NCBI GenBank assembly: GCA_018609945.1
Contig: JAHENO010000258.1
Coordinates: forward strand, 1 to 20,978
Direction of reading: 5' to 3'
From: Haloarculaceae archaeon
GTDB lineage: Archaea > Halobacteriota > Halobacteria > Halobacteriales > Haloarculaceae
DNA: 20,978 nucleotides
How positions within the stretch are numbered: the stretch's first letter is position 1; the number at the start of each line of letters is the position of its first letter. This document shows, in pieces, positions 14,309-20,978 of the stretch. The notes beneath the pieces were generated by a model. That model worked only from the letters and a program-made list of their open reading frames with translations, did not search any database and was not told where the DNA came from. Position numbers and translations under genes: made by a program.

Positions 14309-15706
14309 TCAGTCGCTGTTGGCGTCCTCGCGGGCGTGGAGTTTCGCCTGCTCGCGGGCGCTGGGGTTGACCGACGGCTTGAACGGCACCTTCGAGACCT
14401 GCGCGTAGACCGGCTCGCCGGGCTCCTCGGCGTACTCGTCGGGGACGTGGACCTGGAATTCGATGTCGGCGTTATCGGCGGCGTCGTACACGCTGTCGTC
14501 CAGCGGGACGCCCAGCGGTTCGAGTTTCTCCGCGGGCACGAACGCGAGCGCGAGGTTGGTCTCGAGTTCGGGGTTGTACCACGGCGAGGTGACGTAGCCA
14601 CACTTCTCGCCGGTTTCGGGGTCCGAGACCAGCCAGAAGTCCGGTGCGTAGTCCTCGATGGGTTCGCCAGCCATCTTCAGGCCGACCATCTTGTGGTTGA
14701 ACGGGTAGTTGCCGTTCTCGATCTGTTCTTGCTGGCGTTCGAGTTCCTCTTTGCCGATGTAGTCGGCGTCCTTGTCGTCGGGAACCTGGTAGCCGAGGTT
14801 GACCTGGAACGGCGAGGTCTCGTGGTCCATGTCCTGGCCCCACGAGAGGATGCCCGCCGCGATGCGGCGGTGGTGGGCCGGCGCGACCTGCATCCCGCCG
14901 TGGTCGACGACGGTCGCGTGGACGGGGTCCCAGACTGCGTCGGCGTTCTTGGTAGCGTCCCGGACATAGATCTCGAAGCCTTTCTCGCCGGAGAACCCGG
15001 TCTGGCTGATCAGGCAACTGACGCCGTTGATCTCCGCTTCCATCAGCCCGTAGTAGGGAACCTCGTGGACCTCCTCGCCGAGGAACTCCTCCATCACGTC
15101 GACCGAGCGCGGTCCCTGGATCTGCATCGGCGCGACGTCGATCTCGTCGATCTCGACGTCGAAGTCCATCCCCACGTTGACCCCCTGGAGCCACTGCATC
15201 AGCGTCGAATCCGAGATCGAGAACCAGAACTCGTCCTCCGCGGGCCGCAAGAGCACCGGGTCGTTGAGAATGCCGCCGTCCTCGTTACAGAGGATGACGT
15301 ACTTGCCTTTCATCACGTCGATGTCGGTGGCGTCGCGCGTGATGACGTAGTTCGTGAGCGCCTCGGCGTCCGGGCCCTTCACCCGGATCTGGCGCTCGAC
15401 CGCGACGTCCCAGAGGGTGACGCGGTTGACCAGCGCGTCGTACTCCTTCATCATGCCGCCGTCTTCCGGCTCTACCATCCCACGCGGGTGGTAGATGCGG
15501 TTGTAGACCGTACACCGCCAGGCGCCGTTCTCGACGAACGACTTGTGGAAGAACGGAGACTTGCGCACCCGCGTCGAAACGAGCATTTCGATCCCCGGAT
15601 CCCCCGACTGGCGCAGGTTCCGCGGCAGCACGCGGTCGGACTGGTCGACGCTCGGAAAGTTCGGATGTTCCTGATCTTCCGCCATTTCGATTTCCTGGTC
15701 TGACAT
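14309..15706 (-). CDS. DmdA/GcvT-family tetrahydrofolate-dependent methyltransferase (candidate demethylase)
   Basis: The 465-residue protein belongs to the GcvT superfamily and looks closest to DMSP demethylase DmdA and its relatives. RKSPFF (48-53), RCTVYNRIYHP (64-74), LWDVAVERQIRVKGPDA (98-114), GGILNDPVLL (144-153), FWFSISDS (160-167), QGPR (197-200), TGFSGEKGFEIYV (236-248) and YVTSPWYNPELETNLALAFV (371-390) follow the DmdA pattern. That family moves a methyl group from a substrate to THF, giving 5-methyl-THF. The substrate here cannot be read; dimethylglycine, a sulfonium or a methoxy compound are options. It has about 90 more residues than bacterial DmdA, partly in an acidic N-terminal leader and C-terminal tail. 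The ATG at 15706 is preferred to a TTG at 15715. It follows the MTHFR gene on the same strand, 110 bp away, with its own TATA-like box. Confidence 0.85.
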   Translation of the reverse strand: MSDQEIEMAEDQEHPNFPSVDQSDRVLPRNLRQSGDPGIEMLVSTRVRKSPFFHKSFVENGAWRCTVYNRIYHPRGMVEPEDGGMMKEYDALVNRVTLWDVAVERQIRVKGPDAEALTNYVITRDATDIDVMKGKYVILCNEDGGILNDPVLLRPAEDEFWFSISDSTLMQWLQGVNVGMDFDVEIDEIDVAPMQIQGPRSVDVMEEFLGEEVHEVPYYGLMEAEINGVSCLISQTGFSGEKGFEIYVRDATKNADAVWDPVHATVVDHGGMQVAPAHHRRIAAGILSWGQDMDHETSPFQVNLGYQVPDDKDADYIGKEELERQQEQIENGNYPFNHKMVGLKMAGEPIEDYAPDFWLVSDPETGEKCGYVTSPWYNPELETNLALAFVPAEKLEPLGVPLDDSVYDAADNADIEFQVHVPDEYAEEPGEPVYAQVSKVPFKPSVNPSAREQAKLHAREDANSD

Positions 15707-15733
15707 CGACGCCAACGTTCACACCCAGTCTAC

Positions 15734-15739
15734 ATAAAA
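15734..15739 (-). promoter_or_regulatory. TATA-like box for the DmdA-like gene
   Basis: The minus strand reads TTTTAT, centred 30 bp before the ATG at 15706. It allows expression separate from the upstream MTHFR gene. Confidence 0.45.
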
Positions 15740-15816
15740 GAGCGGAGTTTGTCTGTACGGTTTTCACTACGTGACAGATACTCGACGGGTTGTGGTTTGT
15801 TCGGTGCTCTTCGGCT

Positions 15817-16671
15817 CTATTCGAGTTTCGAGCGTCGCCAGTCCTCGGTATCGGGCACTTGGTTGAACGTATAGATGTGGAGCCCGCGGATGCCGTACTC
15901 GGGGTCGTCGACGTACGGTGCCAGCCCGTCGACCAGCTCGTCGGGGGTGTATTTCCCGCGCGAGCCGACGAGTTGCTTGACGAACCCGAAGACGCCGCTG
16001 GTCTTCCGGAGGAATCGAACCGAGTCGCCGACGCCGACCTTCCGGGAAATCTGGAGCAACCGCTGGTACTTCATCACGCCCGGGATGCCCACCTCGACGG
16101 GCAAGTCCACCCCTCGGTCGCGGATCTCTTCCACCCAGTTCACGATTGCCTCCGGGTCGTAACAGAGCTGGGTGGTGATGTAGGTCGCGTAGGGCGCCTT
16201 CTCGTCCATCGCCTCGGCCAGCGTCTCCTCGCTGAGGAAGTCGTGGCCCTCCGGGTAGCCGGTGATGCCGACCTCCTCGAATTCGTGGTCCAGTTCGTCC
16301 AGCGCGACCAGCAACTCGTAGGCGGACTCGAACTCGCCGACGGGGTCCTCGCGGTCGCCGCCGGGGACGAAGATGTCCGTGATACCGACCTCCGTCATGC
16401 GGGTCGCGATCTCGTCGAGGTGCTCCTTGTCCTCCACGTAGCGGGCTGCGATGTGGGGGATGATCTCGTATCCCTCCTTCGCGGCTTTCTCGGACCACTC
16501 GATCGTGGCGTCGAGTCCGAGCGTCGGCGAGGCAGTGATCGTGATCTCGGCCCCGTCCGGGAGGTGCTCCATCTGGTCGCCGAAGCTGTCGAACGGCATC
16601 AGTTCGAACCGTGGATTGGCGAGCAGCGTTTCCGTTCCGTCTTTCAGTTTCGAGCGTGAGGTGAGTGGCAT
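15817..16671 (-). CDS. Methylenetetrahydrofolate reductase family protein
   Basis: This 284-residue single-domain protein matches the MTHFR (MetF) TIM-barrel flavoenzyme family, which interconverts 5,10-methylene-THF and 5-methyl-THF. Recognisable elements are FELMPFDS with the catalytic-type Glu23, PHIAAR (72-77), FVPGGDRED (101-109, canonical LRGD) with D106, GYPEGH (138-143), TTQLCYD (166-172, canonical TQFFFD) with Q168, GIPGVMK (195-201) and GLHIYTFN (263-270). The C-terminal regulatory domain of eukaryotic MTHFR is absent. Next to a methyl-THF-producing enzyme and FolD, the likely direction is oxidative, methyl-THF to methylene-THF; this is inference. A biosynthetic role for methionine is the alternative. 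The ATG at 16671 begins at the first conserved block; the predicted leader is about 35 nt and contains a palindrome at the start site. Confidence 0.88.
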   Translation of the reverse strand: MPLTSRSKLKDGTETLLANPRFELMPFDSFGDQMEHLPDGAEITITASPTLGLDATIEWSEKAAKEGYEIIPHIAARYVEDKEHLDEIATRMTEVGITDIFVPGGDREDPVGEFESAYELLVALDELDHEFEEVGITGYPEGHDFLSEETLAEAMDEKAPYATYITTQLCYDPEAIVNWVEEIRDRGVDLPVEVGIPGVMKYQRLLQISRKVGVGDSVRFLRKTSGVFGFVKQLVGSRGKYTPDELVDGLAPYVDDPEYGIRGLHIYTFNQVPDTEDWRRSKLE

Positions 16672-16704
16672 GGTATGGGGGAGTGTCGCGCCCGCGGGAG
16701 GGAG

Positions 16705-16716
16705 GTCCGTGCGGAC
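16705..16716. promoter_or_regulatory. Palindrome at the predicted MTHFR transcription start, possible operator
   Basis: GTCCG-TG-CGGAC has perfect 5-bp arms. The TATA-like CCTTTAG (16729-16735, minus strand) predicts transcription starting near 16706, inside the palindrome, a position where a bound regulator would block initiation. Confidence 0.35.
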
Positions 16717-16728
16717 GTCACCGTTCGT

Positions 16729-16735
16729 CTAAAGG
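16729..16735 (-). promoter_or_regulatory. TATA-like box for the MTHFR gene
   Basis: CCTTTAG on the minus strand lies about 61 bp before the ATG at 16671, which would give a leader of about 35 nt. Confidence 0.35.
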
Positions 16736-16937
16736 GACGGCGACTGCGAAGTTAGGTCTTTCCCACTGTCTGTCACCCGACCCGCCGTGCGTCTCTCATC
16801 TCATCCGACGGCCTCTCGGCCGGGCGGTCACCTTCGTGCGTGGCCGTTCGGCTACACATGAAACGAAAGCTACCAGTTGTGGAAGCGCAACGGGGGCCGG
16901 AGACAGACGTGTCGCAAGCGACGGGAAACCCGGGGAT

Positions 16938-16944
16938 TTCATAT
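16938..16944 (+). promoter_or_regulatory. TATA-like box for the folD transcript
   Basis: TTCATAT is centred 25 bp before the ATG at 16966. That ATG opens the short upstream frame and not folD, so the transcript is predicted to be leaderless for the upstream ORF. Confidence 0.5.
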
Positions 16945-16965
16945 CCCTCGGACCGACGAACGACT

Positions 16966-17016
16966 ATGGCCCGCACTTGGACAGCGGCGACAGTACGGCG
17001 AGGTGTCACGGCGTGA
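16966..17016 (+). CDS. 16-codon upstream ORF coupled to folD
   Basis: The frame encodes MARTWTAATVRRGVTA and stops with TGA at 17014-17016. That stop overlaps the folD GTG (17013-17015) as GTGA. The ATG sits at the predicted transcription start, 25 bp after a TATA-like box, so leaderless initiation is plausible. The Shine-Dalgarno of folD lies inside this ORF. The peptide is not acidic, and it could be a chance frame; its position makes a leader or coupling role worth testing. Confidence 0.35.
   Translation: MARTWTAATVRRGVTA
17000..17005 (+). promoter_or_regulatory. Shine-Dalgarno site for folD
   Basis: GAGGTG, a perfect six-base match to the haloarchaeal anti-SD, ends 7 nt before the GTG at 17013. 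It fixes the start of folD and excludes the in-frame extension towards 16665. Confidence 0.6.
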
Positions 17017-17906
17017 CCCACGTCCTCGACGGCAACGCGGTCGGCGACCGCATCCGTGGCGAACTCGAAGACTGTATCGAGACGCTCGCCGAGGCGGGCG
17101 TGACGCCCGGACTGGCGACGGTGCTGATGACCGAGGATCCCGCCAGCGAGACGTACGTCTCGATGAAACAGCGGGCCTGCGAGGAAATCGGCATCAACGG
17201 CATCCACCGCAAACTCGACGCCGACGCCCCCGCGGCGGACCTCTTTGCCGCCATCGAGGACCTCAACGAGGACCCCGAGGTACACGGCTTTCTCGTCCAG
17301 ATGCCCGTCCCGGATCACGTAAACGACCGGGAGGTGCTGCGCAGCGTCGATCCCATCAAGGACGTGGACGGCTTCCATCCGGAGAACGTCGGCCGACTGG
17401 TCGCCGGCGAGGCGCGCTACAAGCCCGCGACCCCCCACGGCGTCCAGAAGCTACTCGAGGCCGCAGACGTCGACACCGAGGGCAAGGACGCCGTCATCGT
17501 CGGCCGGTCGGACATCGTGGGCAAACCGATGGCGAACCTCCTCATCCAGAAGGCACCGGGCGGCAACGCGACCACGACGGTCTGTCACTCCCGCACCCAG
17601 GACCTCGCTTCGAAGACCCGCGGGGCCGACATCGTCATCGCCGCCACGGGCGTCCCCGAGATGATCGACGGGTCGATGCTCTCGGAGGGCACGGTCGTCA
17701 TCGACGTCGGCGTCAACCGCGTCGACGCGGATAACGAGAAAGGCTACGAACTCGTCGGCGACGTCGAGTTCGAGTCCGCCAAGGAGAAGGCAGACGTCAT
17801 CACGCCCGTCCCCGGCGGCGTCGGGCCGATGACCATCACCATGTTGCTGTACAACGCCGTCAAGGCCGCCAGCATCCAGGAAGGCGTCGACGTGGACCTA
17901 CCCTGA
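17013..17906 (+). CDS. folD: Methylenetetrahydrofolate dehydrogenase / methenyltetrahydrofolate cyclohydrolase
   Basis: The 297-residue bifunctional enzyme oxidises 5,10-methylene-THF to methenyl-THF with NAD(P)+ and hydrolyses it to 10-formyl-THF. All hallmarks are present: Y48 and catalytic K52 in YVSMKQRAC, VQMPVP (95-100) with Q96, KDVDGFHPENVG (116-127) with D117, the cofactor loop VIVGRSDIVGKP (161-172) and PVPGGVGPMT (265-274). Length is normal for the family. The GTG start is set by a strong Shine-Dalgarno and the start of homology. It is transcribed divergently from MTHFR and the DmdA-like gene, and the three together form a chain from methyl-THF to formyl-THF. It also serves purine and serine/glycine metabolism, so its presence alone is not diagnostic. 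Confidence 0.96.
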   Translation: MTHVLDGNAVGDRIRGELEDCIETLAEAGVTPGLATVLMTEDPASETYVSMKQRACEEIGINGIHRKLDADAPAADLFAAIEDLNEDPEVHGFLVQMPVPDHVNDREVLRSVDPIKDVDGFHPENVGRLVAGEARYKPATPHGVQKLLEAADVDTEGKDAVIVGRSDIVGKPMANLLIQKAPGGNATTTVCHSRTQDLASKTRGADIVIAATGVPEMIDGSMLSEGTVVIDVGVNRVDADNEKGYELVGDVEFESAKEKADVITPVPGGVGPMTITMLLYNAVKAASIQEGVDVDLP

Positions 17907-17980
17907 CGGCTTGGTTCGGTCGCACTTTTCTCGACCTCTTCGTCAGTATTCGTTTCGACGCCCGTCCTCCGTGACGGCGA

Positions 17981-17986
17981 TTTAAG
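17981..17986 (+). promoter_or_regulatory. TATA-like box for the second glycerate kinase gene
   Basis: TTTAAG is centred about 28 bp before the ATG at 18012, fitting a leaderless transcript independent of folD. Confidence 0.45.
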
Positions 17987-18011
17987 ACAGCGGGGTGCAG
18001 ATTCCCGGTAG

Positions 18012-19358
18012 ATGACAGACCAGACGTCGATACGGAACCGTCGGGAACTGGCAATCACACCGGCACGCGACCTCGCACTCGACTGTATCGAGGCGGGCAT
18101 CGAGGCGGCCCACCCGCGCCAGGTGGTCCGGTCCTCGGTGTCGCTGGAGGGGGACAGACTGACCGTCGCGGACGCGACCTACGACCTCTCGGCGTACGAG
18201 GAGGTCCTGCTCGTCGGCGGCGGGAAGGCGACGGGCACCGTCGCCACGGTGCTCGCGGAGATTCTCGGGGATCGGCTCACCGGCGGCGCCATCGTCACGA
18301 CGGAGTCCGTCTCGATCCCGGGCGTCGAGTCCTTCGAGGGCGGGCATCCGGTCCCCAACGAGGAGGGCGTCGCGGGTGCACGGCGGGTGCTCGAACTCGC
18401 TGACGGAGCCGGCGAGGAGACGCTCCTCCTCGCTGTGATCACCGGCGGCGGGAGCGCACTGATGGCTGCTCCCGCCGAGGGTATCGAACTGGGGGACGTC
18501 CAGGCGGTGACCGACGCGATGCTCGACGCGGGCATGGAGATCCACGACATCAACGCCGTCCGCAAGCACGTCTCGGCGATCAAGGGCGGCACCCTCGCCC
18601 GCCGGGCGGCCCCCGCCTCGGTCTGTACGCTCGTGTTCAGCGACGTCGTGGGCAACGACCTCAGCGTCATCGCCAGCGGCCCCACGGTTCCCGACGACAC
18701 CACCTACGCCGACGCACTCGACGCGCTCGACCGCCACGGCGTCGACGCGCCCCCGGCAGTCCGGGACCGACTGGAGGCGGGCGCAGCCGGTGACGTTCCG
18801 GAGACGCCGGACGCCTCCGATCCGGCCTTCGAGAGCACGGACACCCACGTCCTCGCGGACGGCATGACGGCGCTCCGGGCGGCACGCGAGGTCGCCGACG
18901 AGGCTGGCTATCGGACGCTCGTCCTCTCCTCGCGCTTGCGCGGCGAAGCGAGGGAGGCCGCCAAGATCCACGCCGGCGTCGCCGAGGAGTGTCACGCTAC
19001 CGGCACGCCACTCGAGCCGCCGGCGGTGGTGCTCTCGGGCGGCGAACTCACCGTGACGGTCAGGGGTGACGGCTCGGGCGGCCCCAGCACGGAGTTCGCA
19101 GTGACGGCGGGCCTGGAGATCGCCGGCGACGCCGGAACCACGGTCGCGGCCGTAGACACCGACGGGATCGACGGCCACGCCGACGCGGCGGGCGGGCTGG
19201 TCGACGCGAAGACGGTCGCGGACCCCGCCGAGGCGCGTGCGGCGCTCGCAAATAGCGACGCGGCGACGTACCTCCGGGAGCGAAACGGCGCCATCGTGAC
19301 CGGGCCGACGGGAACGAACGTCAACGACCTGCGGATGGTCGTGCTGGAAGACGAGTGA
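18012..19358 (+). CDS. Glycerate 2-kinase (MOFRL/DUF4147 family), second copy
   Basis: This 448-residue protein is a paralogue of the one at 3148-4509. It keeps GGGKATG (69-75), GHPVPNE (111-117), TGGGSALMAAP (144-154), NAVRKHVSAIKGG (181-193), SDVVGNDLSVIASGPTVPDDTT (210-231), LSGGELTVTV (341-350) and GPTGTN (431-436). It is canonical in the GND..ASGPT block, where the other copy is not. Conversely, the GGxNQEF motif is GGPSTEF (356-362), and GTDGxDGPTD is DTDGIDGHAD (382-391). The expected reaction is ATP-dependent phosphorylation of D-glycerate to 2-phosphoglycerate. It converges, with a 12-bp gap, on a glyoxylate/hydroxypyruvate reductase gene whose product could supply glycerate. This copy lies next to the one-carbon genes and is the better candidate for true glycerate kinase activity, though the lost NQ pair leaves doubt. 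Confidence 0.9.
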   Translation: MTDQTSIRNRRELAITPARDLALDCIEAGIEAAHPRQVVRSSVSLEGDRLTVADATYDLSAYEEVLLVGGGKATGTVATVLAEILGDRLTGGAIVTTESVSIPGVESFEGGHPVPNEEGVAGARRVLELADGAGEETLLLAVITGGGSALMAAPAEGIELGDVQAVTDAMLDAGMEIHDINAVRKHVSAIKGGTLARRAAPASVCTLVFSDVVGNDLSVIASGPTVPDDTTYADALDALDRHGVDAPPAVRDRLEAGAAGDVPETPDASDPAFESTDTHVLADGMTALRAAREVADEAGYRTLVLSSRLRGEAREAAKIHAGVAEECHATGTPLEPPAVVLSGGELTVTVRGDGSGGPSTEFAVTAGLEIAGDAGTTVAAVDTDGIDGHADAAGGLVDAKTVADPAEARAALANSDAATYLRERNGAIVTGPTGTNVNDLRMVVLEDE

Positions 19359-19370
19359 CCCGCTCGCTGG

Positions 19371-20378
19371 CTACTTCCGCTGCCAGTCCTCGACCGCGGA
19401 GTTGGGCAGTTCCTCGCCCCGGAGCCCGGCGAGGAGGTTCTTGGCGGCCATCGTCGCCATCTTGTCGCGGGTCTGAATGCTCGCGCTGGCGATGTGGGGC
19501 GTGACGACCAGTTTCTCGGGAACGTGCCGGGTGATCTCGTGATCGCCCGGCAGCGGCTCGGGGTCGGTCACGTCCAGCCCCGCGCGCTCGATCCAGTCGT
19601 TTTCGAGCGCTTTATCGAGTGCCTCCGTGTCGACGACGGGTCCGCGACTGGTGTTGACCAGGACGGCGCTGTCTTTCATCGCCCGGAGTTCGTCTTCGCT
19701 GATGTAGTGGTGGGTCGGCTCCATCAGTGGGACGTGGAGCGTCACGAAGTCGCTCCGTTCGAGGAGTTCGTCCTTGGAGACGTACTGGGCGTCGACGCCG
19801 TAGTCGGCGAGGTCCTCCTCCACGTCCGGCTGTGGCTCGGCGTCCGTGTAGAGGACGTCCATGTCGAACCCGGCGGTCCGCTGGGCGACCACCGAGCCGA
19901 TGTTCCCGAGCCCGACGATGCCCAGGGTCGCCCCCGAAACGTCCGGCCCCGTGAGCAGTTTCGGACCCCAGGTCTCCCACTCGTCGGCGAGGACGTACTC
20001 GCTGCCCTCGACCGTCCGCCGGGCCGTCGTCATCAACATCGCCCACGCGAAGTCGGCCGTCGTATCCGAGAGAACGCCGGGCGTGTGCCCGACCGCGATG
20101 CCGCGCTCCATGGCGGCGTCGATGTCGACGTGGTCGTACCCGACCGAGAACGTGCTGATCACGTCGAGGTTCGGCGAGGCGTCCATCACCTCGCCGTCGG
20201 TCTCGTCGGTCAGCAGGCAGAGCAGCCCGTCCGCCTCCAGTTCTTCGAGTCGCTCGATGATGTGATCCTTCTCCGGAGGGAGCTTGCCGTCCCAGACGTG
20301 CATCTCCGTCTCGGCCGCGACGAGTTCGAGCCCCGCGTCGGGGATCTCGCGGGTGACGTAGACGACGGGGTCGCTCAT
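19371..20378 (-). CDS. Glyoxylate/hydroxypyruvate reductase (D-2-hydroxyacid dehydrogenase, GyaR-like)
   Basis: The 335-residue protein has the length and pattern of archaeal glyoxylate reductases. FSVGYDHVDIDAA (77-89) and TPGVLSDTTADFAWAML (99-115) are typical of the GyaR group. The cofactor loop is IVGLGNIG (154-161), and the catalytic triad is R245 (NTSRG), E274 (DPEPLP) and H295 (TPHIAS). The residue after the second Rossmann strand is acidic (LYTDAEP), pointing to NAD(H), unlike the paralogue at 5824-6792. Its ATG at 20378 shares one base with the TGA of the upstream aminotransferase (TGATG), so the two are translationally coupled. Together they could convert an amino acid such as serine to its oxoacid and then to the D-hydroxyacid (glycerate). 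An in-frame extension to 20732 merely shadows the aminotransferase gene. Confidence 0.92.
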   Translation of the reverse strand: MSDPVVYVTREIPDAGLELVAAETEMHVWDGKLPPEKDHIIERLEELEADGLLCLLTDETDGEVMDASPNLDVISTFSVGYDHVDIDAAMERGIAVGHTPGVLSDTTADFAWAMLMTTARRTVEGSEYVLADEWETWGPKLLTGPDVSGATLGIVGLGNIGSVVAQRTAGFDMDVLYTDAEPQPDVEEDLADYGVDAQYVSKDELLERSDFVTLHVPLMEPTHHYISEDELRAMKDSAVLVNTSRGPVVDTEALDKALENDWIERAGLDVTDPEPLPGDHEITRHVPEKLVVTPHIASASIQTRDKMATMAAKNLLAGLRGEELPNSAVEDWQRK

Positions 20379-20978
20379 CAGATGAATCCCTCCGTTGCGA
20401 GGCGGTCGACGGCCTCGCGGATGCGCTCCTCGGTGTCGACCAGCGAGACGCGGACGTAGCCGGGCGTGTTGAACGCCTCGCCCGGTACGAGGCCGACGCC
20501 GGCCTCGCGGGCCGCGTCCTTGCACCACTGCATGTCGTCGTCGGCGTCGATGGGGAACATCGCGTAGAACGCCGACTCGGGTTCGGCGATCTCGGCACCG
20601 CGCTCGGCAAAGAGGTCCACGAGCACCTCCTTGCGGCGCTCGAAGGTCCCGAGCATGTTGTCGACGATGGCGTCGGTGTCGGCCTCCGAGAGGGCGTAGG
20701 CCGCGGCGTGCTGGGAGAAGTTGACCGCACACGAGACGGCGTGGCTGTGGACCCGGCCCGCCATGGTCGTGTGGTCGGTCGGCGCGGCCATGATCCCCAG
20801 CCGGTAGCCCGTCATCGAGTAGGTCTTCGAGACGCCGTTGATGGTGACGGTCCGGTCGAACATCCCGTCCATCGCGGCGAGGCTGGGCTGGTCACCCTCG
20901 AAGATGAGTTCCTTGTAGATCTCGTCGGAGATGACCGCCAGGTCGTGGTCGACCGCCAGGTCACGGACGCCCTCGAAG
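20378..20978 (-). CDS. Class I/II aminotransferase, C-terminal part (5' end beyond the window)
   Basis: About 199 residues are present, running off the right edge; homology continues upstream of the internal ATG at 20872 to the edge. Fold-type I PLP signatures are ISDEIYKELIF (the Asp that binds the pyridine nitrogen and the Tyr), INGVSKTYSMTGYRLG with the Schiff-base lysine, and YVRVSLV with the carboxylate-binding arginine. VPGEAFN also fits the aspartate aminotransferase-like Igamma group. The amino donor cannot be told without the N-terminal half. Coupling to the hydroxypyruvate reductase-like gene suggests a product that this dehydrogenase reduces, such as hydroxypyruvate from serine, or glyoxylate chemistry. 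Alanine or aspartate transamination is the alternative. Confidence 0.9.
   Translation of the reverse strand, partial: FEGVRDLAVDHDLAVISDEIYKELIFEGDQPSLAAMDGMFDRTVTINGVSKTYSMTGYRLGIMAAPTDHTTMAGRVHSHAVSCAVNFSQHAAAYALSEADTDAIVDNMLGTFERRKEVLVDLFAERGAEIAEPESAFYAMFPIDADDDMQWCKDAAREAGVGLVPGEAFNTPGYVRVSLVDTEERIREAVDRLATEGFI

Larger units (their letters stand above)
16672..17012. other. 341-bp divergent control region between MTHFR and folD
   Basis: This spacer holds the promoters of both one-carbon transcription units: CCTTTAG (minus, 16729-16735) with a palindrome at 16705-16716, and TTCATAT (plus, 16938-16944) with a 16-codon upstream ORF. The central ~180 bp (16745-16930) shows no gene and no riboswitch or tRNA fold that I recognise. 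Confidence 0.55.

Noticed and set aside
14309..15706. Glycine cleavage T-protein or LigM-type O-demethylase as the name
   Set aside because: Motifs resemble DmdA more than GcvT or LigM, and no GcvH/GcvP or lignin-catabolism gene is nearby. The family name is kept general because the substrate cannot be read.
16745..16930. Riboswitch or tRNA in the MTHFR-folD spacer
   Set aside because: I could not find a cloverleaf, T-loop motif or any known riboswitch core by eye.
16665..17012. In-frame N-terminal extension of folD
   Set aside because: The added 116 residues lack homology and acidic bias, and overlap the MTHFR start. The Shine-Dalgarno and homology place the start at 17013.
17926..17930. 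T-tract after folD as a terminator
   Set aside because: Only four T residues followed by C. Too weak to call, and no other convincing terminator was seen in the window.
20379..20732. In-frame extension of the GyaR-like gene
   Set aside because: It covers the aminotransferase in another frame. The TGATG junction and homology start at 20378.
1..20978. CRISPR array, rRNA or tRNA genes
   Set aside because: No regularly spaced direct repeats and no conserved rRNA or tRNA signatures were seen on either strand.

Overview
The window reads as a high-GC haloarchaeal chromosome (class Halobacteria). The predicted proteins are rich in Asp/Glu. Many genes carry a TATA-like box about 24-30 bp before the start codon, as expected for leaderless archaeal transcripts. 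One protein is a Tat-type lipoprotein, another is a DUF63 membrane protein. I found no rRNA, tRNA, CRISPR array or intact mobile element.

Layout. 1-3182: the tail of a probable cation-diffusion-facilitator transporter, a tRNA methylthiotransferase (minus strand) and a membrane-anchored spermidine-synthase-like protein. 3148-7465: a minus-strand run of deoC, a D-2-hydroxyacid dehydrogenase, a divergent enolase paralogue and a divergent glycerate 2-kinase-like protein; the last two overlap as GTGA. 7466-10538: a stretch that looks lower in GC, with a lipoprotein and an FAD monooxygenase-like gene. 10539-14157: DUF63 protein, nucleoside phosphorylase, small membrane protein, an atypical SDR protein and a SnoaL-like protein. 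14309-17906: a one-carbon cassette of a DmdA/GcvT-family methyltransferase and a methylenetetrahydrofolate reductase (both minus), then divergent folD (plus). 18012-20978: a second glycerate 2-kinase, converging on a glyoxylate/hydroxypyruvate reductase that is coupled (TGATG) to an aminotransferase running off the right edge.

How the genes may work together. The DmdA-like protein could move a methyl group from an unknown methylated compound to tetrahydrofolate. MTHFR run oxidatively and FolD would then turn methyl-THF into methylene-, methenyl- and formyl-THF. Methylene-THF plus glycine gives serine through GlyA, which is not in the window. The aminotransferase, hydroxypyruvate reductase and glycerate 2-kinase could then take serine to 2-phosphoglycerate, and an enolase to PEP. 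Enzyme families for most of a serine-cycle-like branch therefore lie within about 18 kb. This is an inference from family membership and gene context.

The two glycerate kinases and the two hydroxyacid dehydrogenases differ at motif positions, and the enolase paralogue lacks two histidines conserved in true enolases. The 3148-6792 set may therefore handle a different phosphorylated hydroxyacid. I regard the C1 cassette and the divergent enolase/kinase pair as the best candidates for undescribed biology. All recognition is by eye from translated motifs, with no database search.
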